Assembly (NCBI GenBank): GCA_002313325.1
Contig: DCBE01000029.1
Coordinates: forward strand, 11,262-52,335
Length of the DNA stretch: 41,074 nt
Direction of reading: 5' to 3'
DNA from: Flavobacteriaceae bacterium UBA1115
GTDB lineage: Bacteria > Bacteroidota > Bacteroidia > Flavobacteriales > Flavobacteriaceae
Positions within the stretch are counted from its first letter, which is position 1. Each line of letters begins with the position of its first letter. The position numbers were made by a program, and so were the translations under genes. The notes beneath the pieces were generated by a model. The model was given only the letters and a program-made list of their open reading frames with translations, did not search any database and was not told where the DNA came from. Shown in pieces: positions 1-8,752 of this stretch.

Positions 1-74
1 AAGGGACTCGAACCCCCACGCCGTGAAGCACTAGATCCTAAATCTAGCGTGTCTACCAATTTCACCACACCCGC
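1..74 (-). tRNA. tRNA-Leu (anticodon TAG), 3' end cut by window edge
   Basis: On the minus strand the 5' acceptor half GCGGGTG begins at 74. It is followed by a D-arm, an anticodon stem CTAGA/TCTAG around loop TTTAGGA (anticodon TAG, reading the leucine codon CTA), a class-II style variable arm and a T-loop TTCGAGT. The window ends just after the T-stem, so the 3' acceptor strand and CCA end lie outside. The long variable arm fits leucine. A good promoter lies 10 bases upstream. Confidence 0.93.
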
Positions 75-84
75 ATTAGGACGG

Positions 85-113
85 CAAATATAAGGATGTT
101 TCCCTAATTCAAA
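85..113 (-). promoter_or_regulatory. Bacteroidota-type promoter for tRNA-Leu
   Basis: On the minus strand TTTG (110-113) is separated by 17 bases from TATATTTG (85-92). This matches the Bacteroidota housekeeping sigma consensus, TTTG at -33 and TAnnTTTG at -7. The tRNA 5' end lies 10 bases downstream, which allows a very short leader. It is the most complete promoter in the window together with that of tRNA-Phe. Confidence 0.7.
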
Positions 114-167
114 ACCACTTTCTCATCGCATAAGTATTTTATACCTTAGTTGCTTATTCAAATCTCT

Positions 168-1565
168 ATGTCAAATTTTTTAACATACGTCAAAGAACAC
201 CAAAATCGCTTCTTAGAAGAATTGTTTTTGTTAATCCGTATTCCTTCCATTAGTGCAGATTCTGCCTACATCCCGGAGATGCAAAAAGCGGCTACGGCCG
301 TTCAAGAAGCCCTCGCAAAAGCTGGCTGCACACATACCGAGCTGTGTCCCACAGAAGGCTTTCCCATTGTTTATGGTGAAAAAATAATTGATGCTTCCCT
401 ACCCACCGTACTGGTTTATGGGCATTATGACGTACAACCCCCAGACCCATTAGATCTTTGGGACAACGATCCCTTTGACCCGATAATTAAAAAAACAGCC
501 CTTCACCCCGATGGAGCCATATTTGCACGTGGTGCCTGTGACGACAAAGGCCAGATGTTTATGCATATCAAGGCATTAGAGGTCATGGAGCAAAACGGCG
601 GACTCCCCTGCAACATCAAGTTTATGATAGAAGGCGAAGAAGAAGTGGGCAGCGATAACCTAGAACACTTTGTGCGCGCCAATCCCGAAAAGCTGGCCAA
701 TGACGTTATTTTGATATCCGATACGGGAATGCTATCAAACGACTTGCCATCCATCACCACCGGATTGCGCGGTATGAGCTATGTGGAAGTGGAAGTAACA
801 GGACCTAATCGCGATTTGCATTCCGGTTTATATGGCGGTGCTGTGGCCAATCCCATTAACATCCTAACCCAAATGATTGCCTCCCTACACGACGAGAACA
901 ACCACATCACCATACCAGGTTTTTACGATAAGGTAGCTGAACTTAGCGCGGCTGAACGTAAAGAAATGGGAAAAATTCCCTTCTCCCTTAAAGCATATAA
1001 AGAAGCGTTGGATATAGCAGCAGTATATGGTGAAAAAGGCTATACCACAAACGAACGAAAATCTATTCGCCCAGCATTGGATGTCAATGGCATATGGGGA
1101 GGCTATACGGGCGAAGGCGCAAAAACCGTAATTGCCAGCAAAGCCTATGCGAAAATTTCTATGCGATTGGTACCCGAACAACGTTCTGAAGAAATCACCG
1201 CACTCTTTACGGAGCATTTTACCGCATTGGCACCAGAAGGCGTTAAGGTAACGATAAAACCACATCACGGCGGTGAGGCATACGTGATGCATGCTGATGG
1301 AATGGAATTTCAAGCAGTATGCAAAGCTTATGTGGAAACCTTTGGCAAAGCACCACTACCCGTTCGAGATGGCGGAAGCATTCCAATTGTGGCACTGTTC
1401 GAAGAAACACTTGACAGCAAGTCCATACTGATGGGATTTGGCTTAGATAGCGATGCCATTCACTCGCCAAACGAGCATTTTGGGGTGTTTAATTTCTTAA
1501 AAGGAATTGAGACGATTCCGCACTTTTACCACCACTTTACTAAACTTTTTCAAGCAAATCAATAA
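168..1565 (+). CDS. M20 family dipeptidase / metallopeptidase
   Basis: Zinc-dependent exopeptidase of the M20 family (ArgE/DapE/CPG2 fold), probably a cytoplasmic dipeptidase; 465 aa, normal for the family. Visible motifs: VYGHYDVQPPDP with metal ligands H86 and D88, ARGACDDKGQ with bridging Asp near 125, IEGEEEVGS with the catalytic Glu pair near 157-158, and a terminal IHSPNEHF carrying the last metal His. The dimerisation lid domain sits between. I chose ATG at 168 (MSNFLTYVKEH) over a TTG 18 bases upstream because family members begin at about this point. The last 26 bases overlap the end of hemW on the other strand. Substrate specificity cannot be read from the sequence. Confidence 0.93.
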   Translation: MSNFLTYVKEHQNRFLEELFLLIRIPSISADSAYIPEMQKAATAVQEALAKAGCTHTELCPTEGFPIVYGEKIIDASLPTVLVYGHYDVQPPDPLDLWDNDPFDPIIKKTALHPDGAIFARGACDDKGQMFMHIKALEVMEQNGGLPCNIKFMIEGEEEVGSDNLEHFVRANPEKLANDVILISDTGMLSNDLPSITTGLRGMSYVEVEVTGPNRDLHSGLYGGAVANPINILTQMIASLHDENNHITIPGFYDKVAELSAAERKEMGKIPFSLKAYKEALDIAAVYGEKGYTTNERKSIRPALDVNGIWGGYTGEGAKTVIASKAYAKISMRLVPEQRSEEITALFTEHFTALAPEGVKVTIKPHHGGEAYVMHADGMEFQAVCKAYVETFGKAPLPVRDGGSIPIVALFEETLDSKSILMGFGLDSDAIHSPNEHFGVFNFLKGIETIPHFYHHFTKLFQANQ

Positions 1566-2679
1566 GGAATAAGTCGGCGGCAATGCCGTCGGCAACAAAA
1601 GCGCCTTTGGGCGTTGCCTTTAGGCAGTTATCTTCAATATGCAGCAATCCTCTGTTGATAAAATGTGCTGACTGTTGCTCTAGATGGTTGCGGTAGTGTA
1701 TCCCCAACTGTGCTTCTAGCTGTTCCAACGAAACGCCCCAACAAGCACGAAGGCCTATCATGATGGCTTCGTTAAATTTATCAATAACACTTAGTTTTTC
1801 AATGGTTTGTGGCATTTCACCCGCTGTGACTTTTTTTATGTAAGCGGCATTATTACTCACATTCCAATAACGGTTTTCACCATCAAAACCGTGTGCAGAG
1901 GGGCCAATTCCCAAATAGGGTTTACCCTGCCAATAAGCGGTATTGTTAAGAGAACGGAAGCCTGGCTTTCCAAAGCTAGACAACTCATAATGTTCATAGC
2001 CCGCTTGGGTTAAGCTGTCTACCAGATGTAGGAATTGTGCTTCAACATCTGAGTCATCCAATAAAGAAACAATGCCTTTGGATACAAAATGTTCAAGTGC
2101 TGTTTTGGGCTCTAGTGTAAGGGCATAAGAGGATATATGCGGTACATCAAGCTTTAAAGCTGTTTCTAGGTTTTTTTGCCAATAAGCAAAGGTAGTGTGC
2201 GGTGTTCCAAACAATAGGTCAATGGATATATTTTTAAAAAGTTCTTGTGCCCAAATCACCGCCTGTACAGCTTGTTTACTATTGTGAGCACGGTTCATCA
2301 AGGTCAGTTCTTTATCATGAAAAGATTGTATACCAATAGACAAACGATTGATTCCTGCTTCTTTGAGGGCTTTTAAATATGCAGGGCTTAGATCGTCAGG
2401 GTTGGCTTCAAGAGTAATCTCGGGTGATGGAGCCACGGAAAATTGTACATAGACCTCCGCTATAAGTAAGCTTATTTGAGCTGCCGTCAGCATGGAGGGC
2501 GTTCCGCCGCCAAAATAAATGGTTTCAATGGGCGCTTGGGCTTCTTCTTTACGAAGCGCTATTTCATTTTTGAGTGCAGCAACCATTTCATAGGTATAAT
2601 TGGCCGATGTTGAGAAATGGAAATTACAATAGTGACACGCCTCTCTGCAAAAAGGAATATGGAGATAAATACCCGACAT
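1540..2679 (-). CDS. hemW: Radical SAM heme chaperone HemW
   Basis: HemW binds heme and a [4Fe-4S] cluster and is thought to deliver heme to proteins. It was long misnamed oxygen-independent coproporphyrinogen oxidase. 379 aa from ATG 2679. The N-terminus IYLHIPFCREACHYCNF carries the radical SAM CxxxCxxC (C11, C15, C18) and is followed by IYFGGGTPSML, the SAM-binding glycine motif. The C-terminal half has the HemN_C helical domain. The frame is open 32 codons further upstream, but that stretch lies inside ruvC and has no family similarity, so the short start is preferred. It begins 2 bases after the ruvC stop, so the two are co-transcribed. Confidence 0.93.
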   Translation of the reverse strand: MSGIYLHIPFCREACHYCNFHFSTSANYTYEMVAALKNEIALRKEEAQAPIETIYFGGGTPSMLTAAQISLLIAEVYVQFSVAPSPEITLEANPDDLSPAYLKALKEAGINRLSIGIQSFHDKELTLMNRAHNSKQAVQAVIWAQELFKNISIDLLFGTPHTTFAYWQKNLETALKLDVPHISSYALTLEPKTALEHFVSKGIVSLLDDSDVEAQFLHLVDSLTQAGYEHYELSSFGKPGFRSLNNTAYWQGKPYLGIGPSAHGFDGENRYWNVSNNAAYIKKVTAGEMPQTIEKLSVIDKFNEAIMIGLRACWGVSLEQLEAQLGIHYRNHLEQQSAHFINRGLLHIEDNCLKATPKGAFVADGIAADLFLIDLLEKV

Positions 2680-2681
2680 AC

Positions 2682-3233
2682 TTATTTTTTTATGCGTTGC
2701 GACTCTTTTTGAACAAAGGATGCCCAGCCAGAATAGCTTTTTTCGTTTTGCTGAGCCGGATTGAAATAGTGACATACGGCAGCTGCAAGTCCATCGGTTG
2801 CATCTAGGTTTTTGGGAAGTGACTTAAGCTTTAATAGATGTTGTAACATCTTGGCTACTTGCTCCTTGGACGCATTACCACTTCCAGTAATGGCCATTTT
2901 AATCTTACGTGGGGAATACTCAAAAACAGCCATATCGTGTGCAATCCCCGCAGCAATGGCTACCCCTTGGGCACGTCCCAGCTTAAGCATAGATTGGACA
3001 TTTTTACCAAAAAAGGGCGCTTCAAGCGCCATCTCGTCTGGCTCAAAGGTTTCGATAAGCTCAGTGGTTCGAATATAGATACGCCCCAAGCGTTCGTAGT
3101 GACTTTTATACTGGTTTAGCTTTAGCTCGTTTAACTGCAAGCAAGTCAAGGTTTTTCCTTCCACCTTGATAATACCAAACCCCATAATGGTGGTTCCGGG
3201 ATCAACGCCCAAAATAATCCGCGAATCGGCCAT
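2682..3233 (-). CDS. ruvC: Crossover junction endodeoxyribonuclease RuvC
   Basis: Holliday-junction resolvase acting with RuvAB in recombination and repair. 183 aa from ATG 3233 (MADSRIILGVDPGTT); an upstream in-frame ATG would add 13 hydrophobic residues not typical of RuvC. The RNase H-like fold is marked by the first catalytic Asp in GVDPGT (D11), the Glu in ALEAPFFGKN and the final acidic pair in DATDGLAAAVCH. The tail after the catalytic core is longer and basic (ending ESQRIKK), as is usual in Bacteroidota. It sits between a lipoprotein gene (22 bases upstream) and hemW (2 bases downstream), probably one transcript. Confidence 0.96.
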   Translation of the reverse strand: MADSRIILGVDPGTTIMGFGIIKVEGKTLTCLQLNELKLNQYKSHYERLGRIYIRTTELIETFEPDEMALEAPFFGKNVQSMLKLGRAQGVAIAAGIAHDMAVFEYSPRKIKMAITGSGNASKEQVAKMLQHLLKLKSLPKNLDATDGLAAAVCHYFNPAQQNEKSYSGWASFVQKESQRIKK

Positions 3234-3255
3234 GTGTAAAAATAGTGAATAAAAG

Positions 3256-3702
3256 CTATTTGGAAATAACAATAGGAAGTGTCCATTGTACTTCTACAGC
3301 AACCTCCAAATTTGTTTTAAAAGCAGGTTGGAATAAAGGAAGGGAGGCAACCAACTCTTCAAACGAGGTGAGAACGACAGGAGAACTTTGAAGTTGCTTC
3401 CCGTTTTTATAATTCATTACTGATAGTTGGCCAAGCTTATCCAACTTTAAGGTAACATAAAGGGTGTCGTTTAAATCGTCAAAGGAAAGTTTATCTGCAG
3501 CCCATTTTGCATTTAACTTTTTTTGAAGTGTTTTGGCAAAACAATCCCAATTTGATTTGGAATTTTCTTGTGGGCAATCGGGATAAAGAGGCGGTTCGTC
3601 TAGTGGGGTCCAATTGACGCTAGGTGCTTGTGGTTTTGGTTTGGGGTTGGTGCATGCAAAAAACAGCAAAGAGAAGATCAAGAAAAGTCCCCAAATTTTC
3701 AT
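3256..3702 (-). CDS. Putative lipoprotein with TonB C-terminal-like region
   Basis: 148 aa. The N-terminus is a lipoprotein signal, MKIWGLFLIFSLLFFAC, with the lipobox Cys at 17. The mature part contains a PxYPDC segment, a second Cys (NWDCFAKTLQKKLN) and a beta-rich tail ending VEVQWTLPIVI. This layout resembles the small TonB-C-like domains common in flavobacterial envelope proteins, but there is no transmembrane anchor or Pro-rich linker of a true TonB. I do not recognise a specific function. It probably starts the ruvC/hemW transcript. Confidence 0.75.
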   Translation of the reverse strand: MKIWGLFLIFSLLFFACTNPKPKPQAPSVNWTPLDEPPLYPDCPQENSKSNWDCFAKTLQKKLNAKWAADKLSFDDLNDTLYVTLKLDKLGQLSVMNYKNGKQLQSSPVVLTSFEELVASLPLFQPAFKTNLEVAVEVQWTLPIVISK

Positions 3703-3768
3703 AGCATAAATGTAAAAAATTAAGCGCTCTTTATGAGTAGACCGCCAAATATTTTGTAAATTAGAGTT

Positions 3769-4263
3769 ATGGATATAGCACTTTTAATTCTTGGCGGTCT
3801 ACTTATTATGCTGGGAATGGCGGGTAGTTTTTTACCTGTAATACCCGGTCCACTGACCAGTTGGTTTGGCCTACTTTCTTTGCATTATACGAGCAAGGTG
3901 GTACAGGATTGGCATTTACTTGGCTGGACACTTGCCGTTGCCTTAATCGTTATGGCATTGGATTATCTCATACCCATATGGGGCACCAAAGCTTTTGGCG
4001 GCACCAAAGCAGGGGCTATTGGCGCTACTGTGGGATTGTTGGTAGGCTTATTTATTCCCCCATTTGGAATTATTTTTGGTCCTTTTATAGGGGCACTTGC
4101 TGGTGAATTAAATAAGAATGCAGACCGCAAAGTAGCACTCAAAGCTGCTCTAGGCTCTTTCTTGGGTTTCCTATCTGGGGTTTTGCTAAAGTTTATTGTT
4201 TCCTTTATATATCTGCTCTTTTTCGCTTCAACAGCATGGAAGGCTTTTGATAGTTGGTTTTAA
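3769..4263 (+). CDS. DUF456 family membrane protein
   Basis: 164 aa, almost wholly hydrophobic, with four or five membrane segments and glycine-zipper-like runs (GGTKAGAIGATVGLLVGLF, then FGPFIGALAGEL). The opening GGLLIMLGMAGSFLPVIPGP and the IPPFGIIFGPFIGA block are hallmarks of the DUF456 family of inner-membrane proteins of unknown function. The charged loop LNKNADRKVALKAA before the last helices is also typical. It is transcribed alone, divergent from the lipoprotein gene. The 5' gap is 66 bases and contains only an imperfect TATTTTG box. Confidence 0.88.
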   Translation: MDIALLILGGLLIMLGMAGSFLPVIPGPLTSWFGLLSLHYTSKVVQDWHLLGWTLAVALIVMALDYLIPIWGTKAFGGTKAGAIGATVGLLVGLFIPPFGIIFGPFIGALAGELNKNADRKVALKAALGSFLGFLSGVLLKFIVSFIYLLFFASTAWKAFDSWF

Positions 4264-4573
4264 GAACAAGGAGCAAAATGAAGTCCAATTATATTCAAAT
4301 CACAATACTATACTTACTAAATAAAAGTACTGAAGGTCGTTCTGTATCAAATCATAATAAATTTTAACTAAACAAAACGATTTTGAACGGTAATGTCCTT
4401 ATTGCACGTCTGAAACTTTTAAGGGGTTAACTACTGGGGTGACTCTTCCAAGAAGGCTAATCGAACCCTTATTCGGATTATGGGTCATCCAAGCTGTTTT
4501 CTTATCACCAAAATTTAAAATACACACATAATTATGATAGGTTTAGTTGTAAACATCCAAATCATAAATATGT
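4264..4573. other. Intergenic stretch without a recognised gene
   Basis: 310 bases between a plus-strand DUF456 gene and the end of ppiD on the minus strand. It is AT-rich with many stops in all frames. The longest item is a 42-codon minus-strand frame (4399-4527, GTG start, reading VCILNFGDKKTAWMTHNP and ending VSDVQ) with no clear family. No good terminator hairpin, tRNA or direct repeat was seen. It may hold the 3' UTRs of both convergent genes and possibly a gene remnant. Confidence 0.5.
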
Positions 4574-6682
4574 CTAATAAAAAAGGTGTCGATTATCAAC
4601 AATTGTATATTTTTTCTTTAATGCAGCTATAAGTCCTTGCTGCGCGCTTTGTTCTGCATTATTCAGCAAAGACGACTTATACCCAGCGTAGCTGGGTAAA
4701 GCTGCAGCAGGCGTTGTTGATATTGCCTTAACTACATAAACGCCAGTATTACCCGCAATTGGTTCTGATAACACTCCAAAGGGCATGCTAAAGGCAGCAC
4801 CGATAACCTTAGGCTCTTTTGATGCGCCAGCCAACATAGCAGTAAATCTGTTCATGGCCGCAGCCGTACTTGGTGTTTGTCCAAATTGGTTGGCAACTTC
4901 TTCTAATGAAGCGTAATCTTGAATTTGATCAGCTATGTATGCTTTCCTTTTTTCGTTTAAAACCAATGGTGTCACAGCGGCTGCGACATCTGCTGCTGAG
5001 GCCACGCCTTCAGTCTTGGAGGAGGTGACCTGAACAATAAGAAAACTGTCTGTATTGTATGAAAAGCGTTTTACATCAGAAACCTTACGATCTTCCTCAA
5101 AAGCCCATTGTACAATCTGACGTTGATTGCCTAACCCAGGAAATGATTCGTCTAAAATTTTAAGATCGTTAACCTCACGAATTGCCAGGCTTTTTTGTTT
5201 AGCTAAATCTTCAAAGTCTGTTTCTTTTAGATCAAACTCAAATTGAGATGCTTCTGTATAAACTCGGTTTGCCGTGGCATCAGAGGGAATGAGTTTTTTG
5301 GAAATCGTGGCCAGTTTAACCGCGTCTTTTTTATCTAAAACTTCAATGACATGATATCCAAACTCCGTTTCTACAACCCCTTTGGCACCATTGCGGTTTC
5401 TAAAAACAAAATCACTGAATGGCGCAACCATCTCATCTTTGGTGAATTCTGGTAGATCACCTCCTTTAGGCCCAGAAGGCCCGTCTGAATTTTCGCGAGC
5501 AAGTTGTGCAAAATCAATTCCGCTGCGTGCTTTTCGCAACAAAGCATACGCTTTTTTTCTAGCTTGGGATTTTGATCTGCTAATGCTTTCCTGAGCACGT
5601 GCTGCACCTTTATAAGCAACTAAAATGTGACGTGCTTTCGACTTACCATTCTTTTTCTTGGCAATCATTTTGGTCAAATTACTGTAGCCATTGTCTTCAT
5701 AAGGCCCAAAGACTGCGCCTTTTGAAAGCTTAAATAGCGTACTTGCATAGTTGCCAGTAAGCTCATTTTCGCTAACAAAAGCATCGTTGTAAGGCACTTC
5801 AGAGTTTTCACTTGCATATGAGGCTATGGCTGTATCGGAAACATTGGCAAGCGAAGGAATGATTTCCTCCTGCTTAGAAACTTCGTTAAAAATAGATCTG
5901 TCAGTTAATAAATGACGCAATTCGTTTTCAATGCGTAACTTATCATCAGGTGTAGCAACCACATCAAATTTTACGTAACGAACACTTCTTGAGGCATCCT
6001 GCTCGTAGCTTGTGCTGTTTTCATTTATAAAGGCTTCAATGTCTTTTTCTGTAACCGTAAATAAGCTGTCGGCTAATGAGGTCAAGGGAATGCGTACATA
6101 TTCAATGTCTACAAGGTCGTTTTGTAATGCGTAGTCTTGTTGCGCCTCAAAGCTTGTTACATAAATTCCTGCATTGACCATGTCTTGGTAGTTTTTTACG
6201 CTGATGTTATTTTTAATGGAAGCCTCTTGCGCTTTCCACTGCTCAAAACCCTCTGGGTTGTTTTGACGTAGATCCAGAATAAAGTCGGTGAAGCGTTTTG
6301 GGTCAAATGTTCCGTTTTCATCGACAAACTGGGGGTCTGATGAAAAATTAGGATCTGATTTCAGAAACAATTCTATATGGTTTTTCCCTACCTCAAGTCC
6401 CAGATCTTCAAATGTTTGCTCGAAGACTTTGGCATTGGTGCTTTGCTCAAAAGCAAAGTTAACGGCTTGCATGGAAGTCATGCGGTAGCTGCGCTCGGCA
6501 AAATCTACTTGACGACTGAATTCATCAATGGCAACTTCAGCATCTCCAACAATGAGTACCGGTTCTTGACTTTGGGTGCTGTTGCCGTCAAAAATGCCTG
6601 TGAAAACAAACGCCAGCAACGCCATTCCAATAATGAAAATTAAAAAAATTGAACGCTCTCTGATTTTACCTAAAATAGCCAT
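4574..6682 (-). CDS. SurA/PpiD-type peptidylprolyl isomerase
   Basis: Membrane-anchored periplasmic chaperone of the PpiD type. 702 aa: a short cytoplasmic basic start (MAILGKIRERS), one transmembrane helix at about 12-30, a SurA_N-like helical domain at about 35-200 and a parvulin rotamase domain at about 349-455 (begins KARHILVAYKG; contains NSDGPSGPKGGDLPEF and FGYHVIEVLDK). A second degenerate parvulin-like or helical region runs to the end. It helps fold proteins emerging from the Sec translocon. It lies downstream of the CNNM gene with a 56-base gap that contains an imperfect TATTTTCG box, so it may have its own promoter. Confidence 0.93.
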   Translation of the reverse strand: MAILGKIRERSIFLIFIIGMALLAFVFTGIFDGNSTQSQEPVLIVGDAEVAIDEFSRQVDFAERSYRMTSMQAVNFAFEQSTNAKVFEQTFEDLGLEVGKNHIELFLKSDPNFSSDPQFVDENGTFDPKRFTDFILDLRQNNPEGFEQWKAQEASIKNNISVKNYQDMVNAGIYVTSFEAQQDYALQNDLVDIEYVRIPLTSLADSLFTVTEKDIEAFINENSTSYEQDASRSVRYVKFDVVATPDDKLRIENELRHLLTDRSIFNEVSKQEEIIPSLANVSDTAIASYASENSEVPYNDAFVSENELTGNYASTLFKLSKGAVFGPYEDNGYSNLTKMIAKKKNGKSKARHILVAYKGAARAQESISRSKSQARKKAYALLRKARSGIDFAQLARENSDGPSGPKGGDLPEFTKDEMVAPFSDFVFRNRNGAKGVVETEFGYHVIEVLDKKDAVKLATISKKLIPSDATANRVYTEASQFEFDLKETDFEDLAKQKSLAIREVNDLKILDESFPGLGNQRQIVQWAFEEDRKVSDVKRFSYNTDSFLIVQVTSSKTEGVASAADVAAAVTPLVLNEKRKAYIADQIQDYASLEEVANQFGQTPSTAAAMNRFTAMLAGASKEPKVIGAAFSMPFGVLSEPIAGNTGVYVVKAISTTPAAALPSYAGYKSSLLNNAEQSAQQGLIAALKKKYTIVDNRHLFY

Positions 6683-6738
6683 GGTTATTATTTTTGGACT
6701 GCTTGCGAAAATACAATTAAAAAGGTGAATTTAAAATG

Positions 6739-8001
6739 CTATTCTGGGTATATACGCACCAAATCTATTTTTGTGTTAGAAACCTCTAGCATTACGAAGG
6801 TAAATTGTTCGATAGAAACACGTTCTCCCTCAGTTGGTATATCGGCTGTGTGGTGCACAATTAGACCTCCTAATGTCTCGTAGGATTCAGAAACAGGCAG
6901 TTCAATGTTGTGGTCCATATTGATTTCATCTATTTCTAAGCGAGCAGAAAATGTAAAAGAGCCGTCGTCGTGTGTAATAGAAACATTGTTAACGCTATCG
7001 TGTTCGTCTTCAATTTCACCGAACAATTCCTCCACAATATCTTCTAGGGTTAGCATTCCAGCCGTACCGCCAAATTCATCCAAAACCACAGCAACACTTC
7101 TTCGCTTCTTAACCAATTGATTAAAGACATCTTGAATGCGCATGGTTTCGGGGATCCATTCCACGGCTTTGATGATGGCATGAAGTGATTTTGGTTTTTT
7201 AAACATATCAAACGCATGAATATATCCAATGATGTTGTCCATGCTTTGCGCATAAATCAAAATTTTAGAAAATCCCGTAGATGAAAAGATATCTAACAAT
7301 TCTTTGGGCTTTTCATAGCGATCTACAGCAACCATCTCGGCCCTAGGCACCATCACTTCTCGCGCTTTTAAATTGGTAAAAGAAAGTGCGTTGTGAAACA
7401 ATTGCAATTCGGTATCTTGATTTTCATCACTTGTTGTCTCGATCTGTTCAGATACAAAATCCCCCAACTCAACCTTACTAAAGGCAATAGGATCTTCTTG
7501 GGTTTGCAATCGAAAAAAACGTTGGAGCACAACGTCTGAAAACCGCATCACCGCCCAGCTGAGTGGTTTCATCAACTGGTAAAAAACATAGGCTGGAAGG
7601 GCAAATAGGCTTAAAAATCTGTTGGCGTAGATTTGAAAAAATACCTTCGGCAAAAACTCGGCTGTGATAAGAATAACGGCTGTTGAAATCAGTGTCTGGT
7701 AAAATATAATATAAAGCGGAAGTGAGGCATAGCTTTCGTAAACAGGAAATAATTCATGCACAATGAGCTCTCCAGCGTAAATGCCGTAAACTACTAAGGC
7801 TATGTTGTTCCCAACCAACATGGAAACAATAAAGCGTGAAGAGCTTTTTGTAATGATTTTTAGCAGTGAACCAAAACTTTTCGCTTGTGTTTTTTGAATT
7901 TCAAGCCTGATTTTGTTCGAAGACACAAAGGCAATTTCCATTCCCGAAAAAAACGCCGACATTAAAAGACTGGCCACTAAAACGCTAATCTCTACTGTCA
8001 T
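6739..8001 (-). CDS. CNNM/CorC (hemolysin C) family protein
   Basis: 420 aa in the classic order: DUF21/CNNM transmembrane domain (about 1-190, opening MTVEISVLVASLLMSAFFSGMEIA in part), a CBS pair (about 205-330, with AREVMVPRAEMVAVD and the VVLDEFGGTAGMLTLEDI motif), then a CorC_HlyC domain (about 345-420, GSFTFSARLEIDEIN). Members transport or regulate Mg2+ or Co2+. The flavobacterial gliding protein GldE belongs to the same superfamily, but no gldD is adjacent, so I do not use that name. It follows the lptC unit by 5 bases and is presumably in that operon. Confidence 0.92.
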   Translation of the reverse strand: MTVEISVLVASLLMSAFFSGMEIAFVSSNKIRLEIQKTQAKSFGSLLKIITKSSSRFIVSMLVGNNIALVVYGIYAGELIVHELFPVYESYASLPLYIIFYQTLISTAVILITAEFLPKVFFQIYANRFLSLFALPAYVFYQLMKPLSWAVMRFSDVVLQRFFRLQTQEDPIAFSKVELGDFVSEQIETTSDENQDTELQLFHNALSFTNLKAREVMVPRAEMVAVDRYEKPKELLDIFSSTGFSKILIYAQSMDNIIGYIHAFDMFKKPKSLHAIIKAVEWIPETMRIQDVFNQLVKKRRSVAVVLDEFGGTAGMLTLEDIVEELFGEIEDEHDSVNNVSITHDDGSFTFSARLEIDEINMDHNIELPVSESYETLGGLIVHHTADIPTEGERVSIEQFTFVMLEVSNTKIDLVRIYPE

Positions 8002-8006
8002 ATGTA

Positions 8007-8201
8007 TTATTGATCCTTACGCTGCTCAAGCTTTTTGCGGTAACGCATTCTAATGAAGTACATAAACAAAGCAACACCCGTGATTGCAAGATCTATAGTT
8101 GTACGTGCGTTTTCTGTTCCATAATAGTTAATGGCGCGAAACAAAAATAATCCTCCAAAAACCAAGTATATAATTTCGGATATGCGGTAAAATTTTATCA
8201 T
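8007..8201 (-). CDS. Small conserved membrane protein
   Basis: 64 aa with two predicted membrane helices (IIYLVFGGLFLFRAI and AITGVALFMYFIRM) and a strongly basic tail (RYRKKLEQRKDQ). The start overlaps the lptC stop by four bases (ATGA), and the CNNM gene begins 5 bases after its stop. This translational coupling and its place between the two argue it is real. No function is known to me. Confidence 0.8.
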   Translation of the reverse strand: MIKFYRISEIIYLVFGGLFLFRAINYYGTENARTTIDLAITGVALFMYFIRMRYRKKLEQRKDQ

Positions 8202-8752
8202 AATTCTTCTTCAACTATTACATTCCCAACAAGTGGGCCTGTGGTTATTTTATCAAACGATCTGCTGGCATCTAGAACATTGGCAGCAATGTCATAATCT
8301 TCATTTTTAAAGGTAAAGTATTCTTCTGTAAAAACCCACTCTTTGTTTATATCCCAATACAGCTGGGAGGTACTTAGCACTGCACCCTCGGGCGTGGTTA
8401 TAAAAACATTGCCGCGCAGGTCTACAAGATCTGTTCTTGAATACATAATAGCATAATCTGCTTTTACGTGTGTTTCATTATTGTTTTCGTCATATAAAAC
8501 AACTTGAACTCCATTGGGAAATTCAGAAAAAGGAAAAGGCTGATTGGTGTAGTCTATATTCTTTGGTGCCGTCAATACAGCTATGGTTTTTGCAAGCTCG
8601 GTGTAGACTACGCGTATCGTATCCGCTTCGCCAATAGGAAGTGCATCAAACTGGATAATGGTTTTGAGTTGTGCAAAATTATCTTTGCACGAAAAACTAA
8701 CCAGTGTGACAAGCACTGCAATAAACTTTAAAACGTGTACGGGTTGCTTCAT
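8198..8752 (-). CDS. lptC: LPS export ABC transporter periplasmic protein LptC
   Basis: LptC bridges the LptB2FG transporter and LptA in lipopolysaccharide transport. 184 aa: a lipoprotein-like N-terminus with Cys at 22 (LVTLVSFSC), then a beta-jellyroll with the recognisable run VKADYAIMYSRTDLVDLRGNV and TPEGAVLSTSQLYWD. The terminal KITTGPLVGNV matches the LptC/OstA-like end. E. coli LptC has an N-terminal transmembrane helix; Bacteroidota versions often look lipidated as here. It starts directly at the stop of the TPR gene. Confidence 0.88.
   Translation of the reverse strand: MKQPVHVLKFIAVLVTLVSFSCKDNFAQLKTIIQFDALPIGEADTIRVVYTELAKTIAVLTAPKNIDYTNQPFPFSEFPNGVQVVLYDENNNETHVKADYAIMYSRTDLVDLRGNVFITTPEGAVLSTSQLYWDINKEWVFTEEYFTFKNEDYDIAANVLDASRSFDKITTGPLVGNVIVEEEL

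Noticed and set aside
2680..2775. N-terminal extension of HemW
   Set aside because: The 32 extra codons lie inside ruvC and have no similarity; HemW begins at the IYLHIPFC motif.
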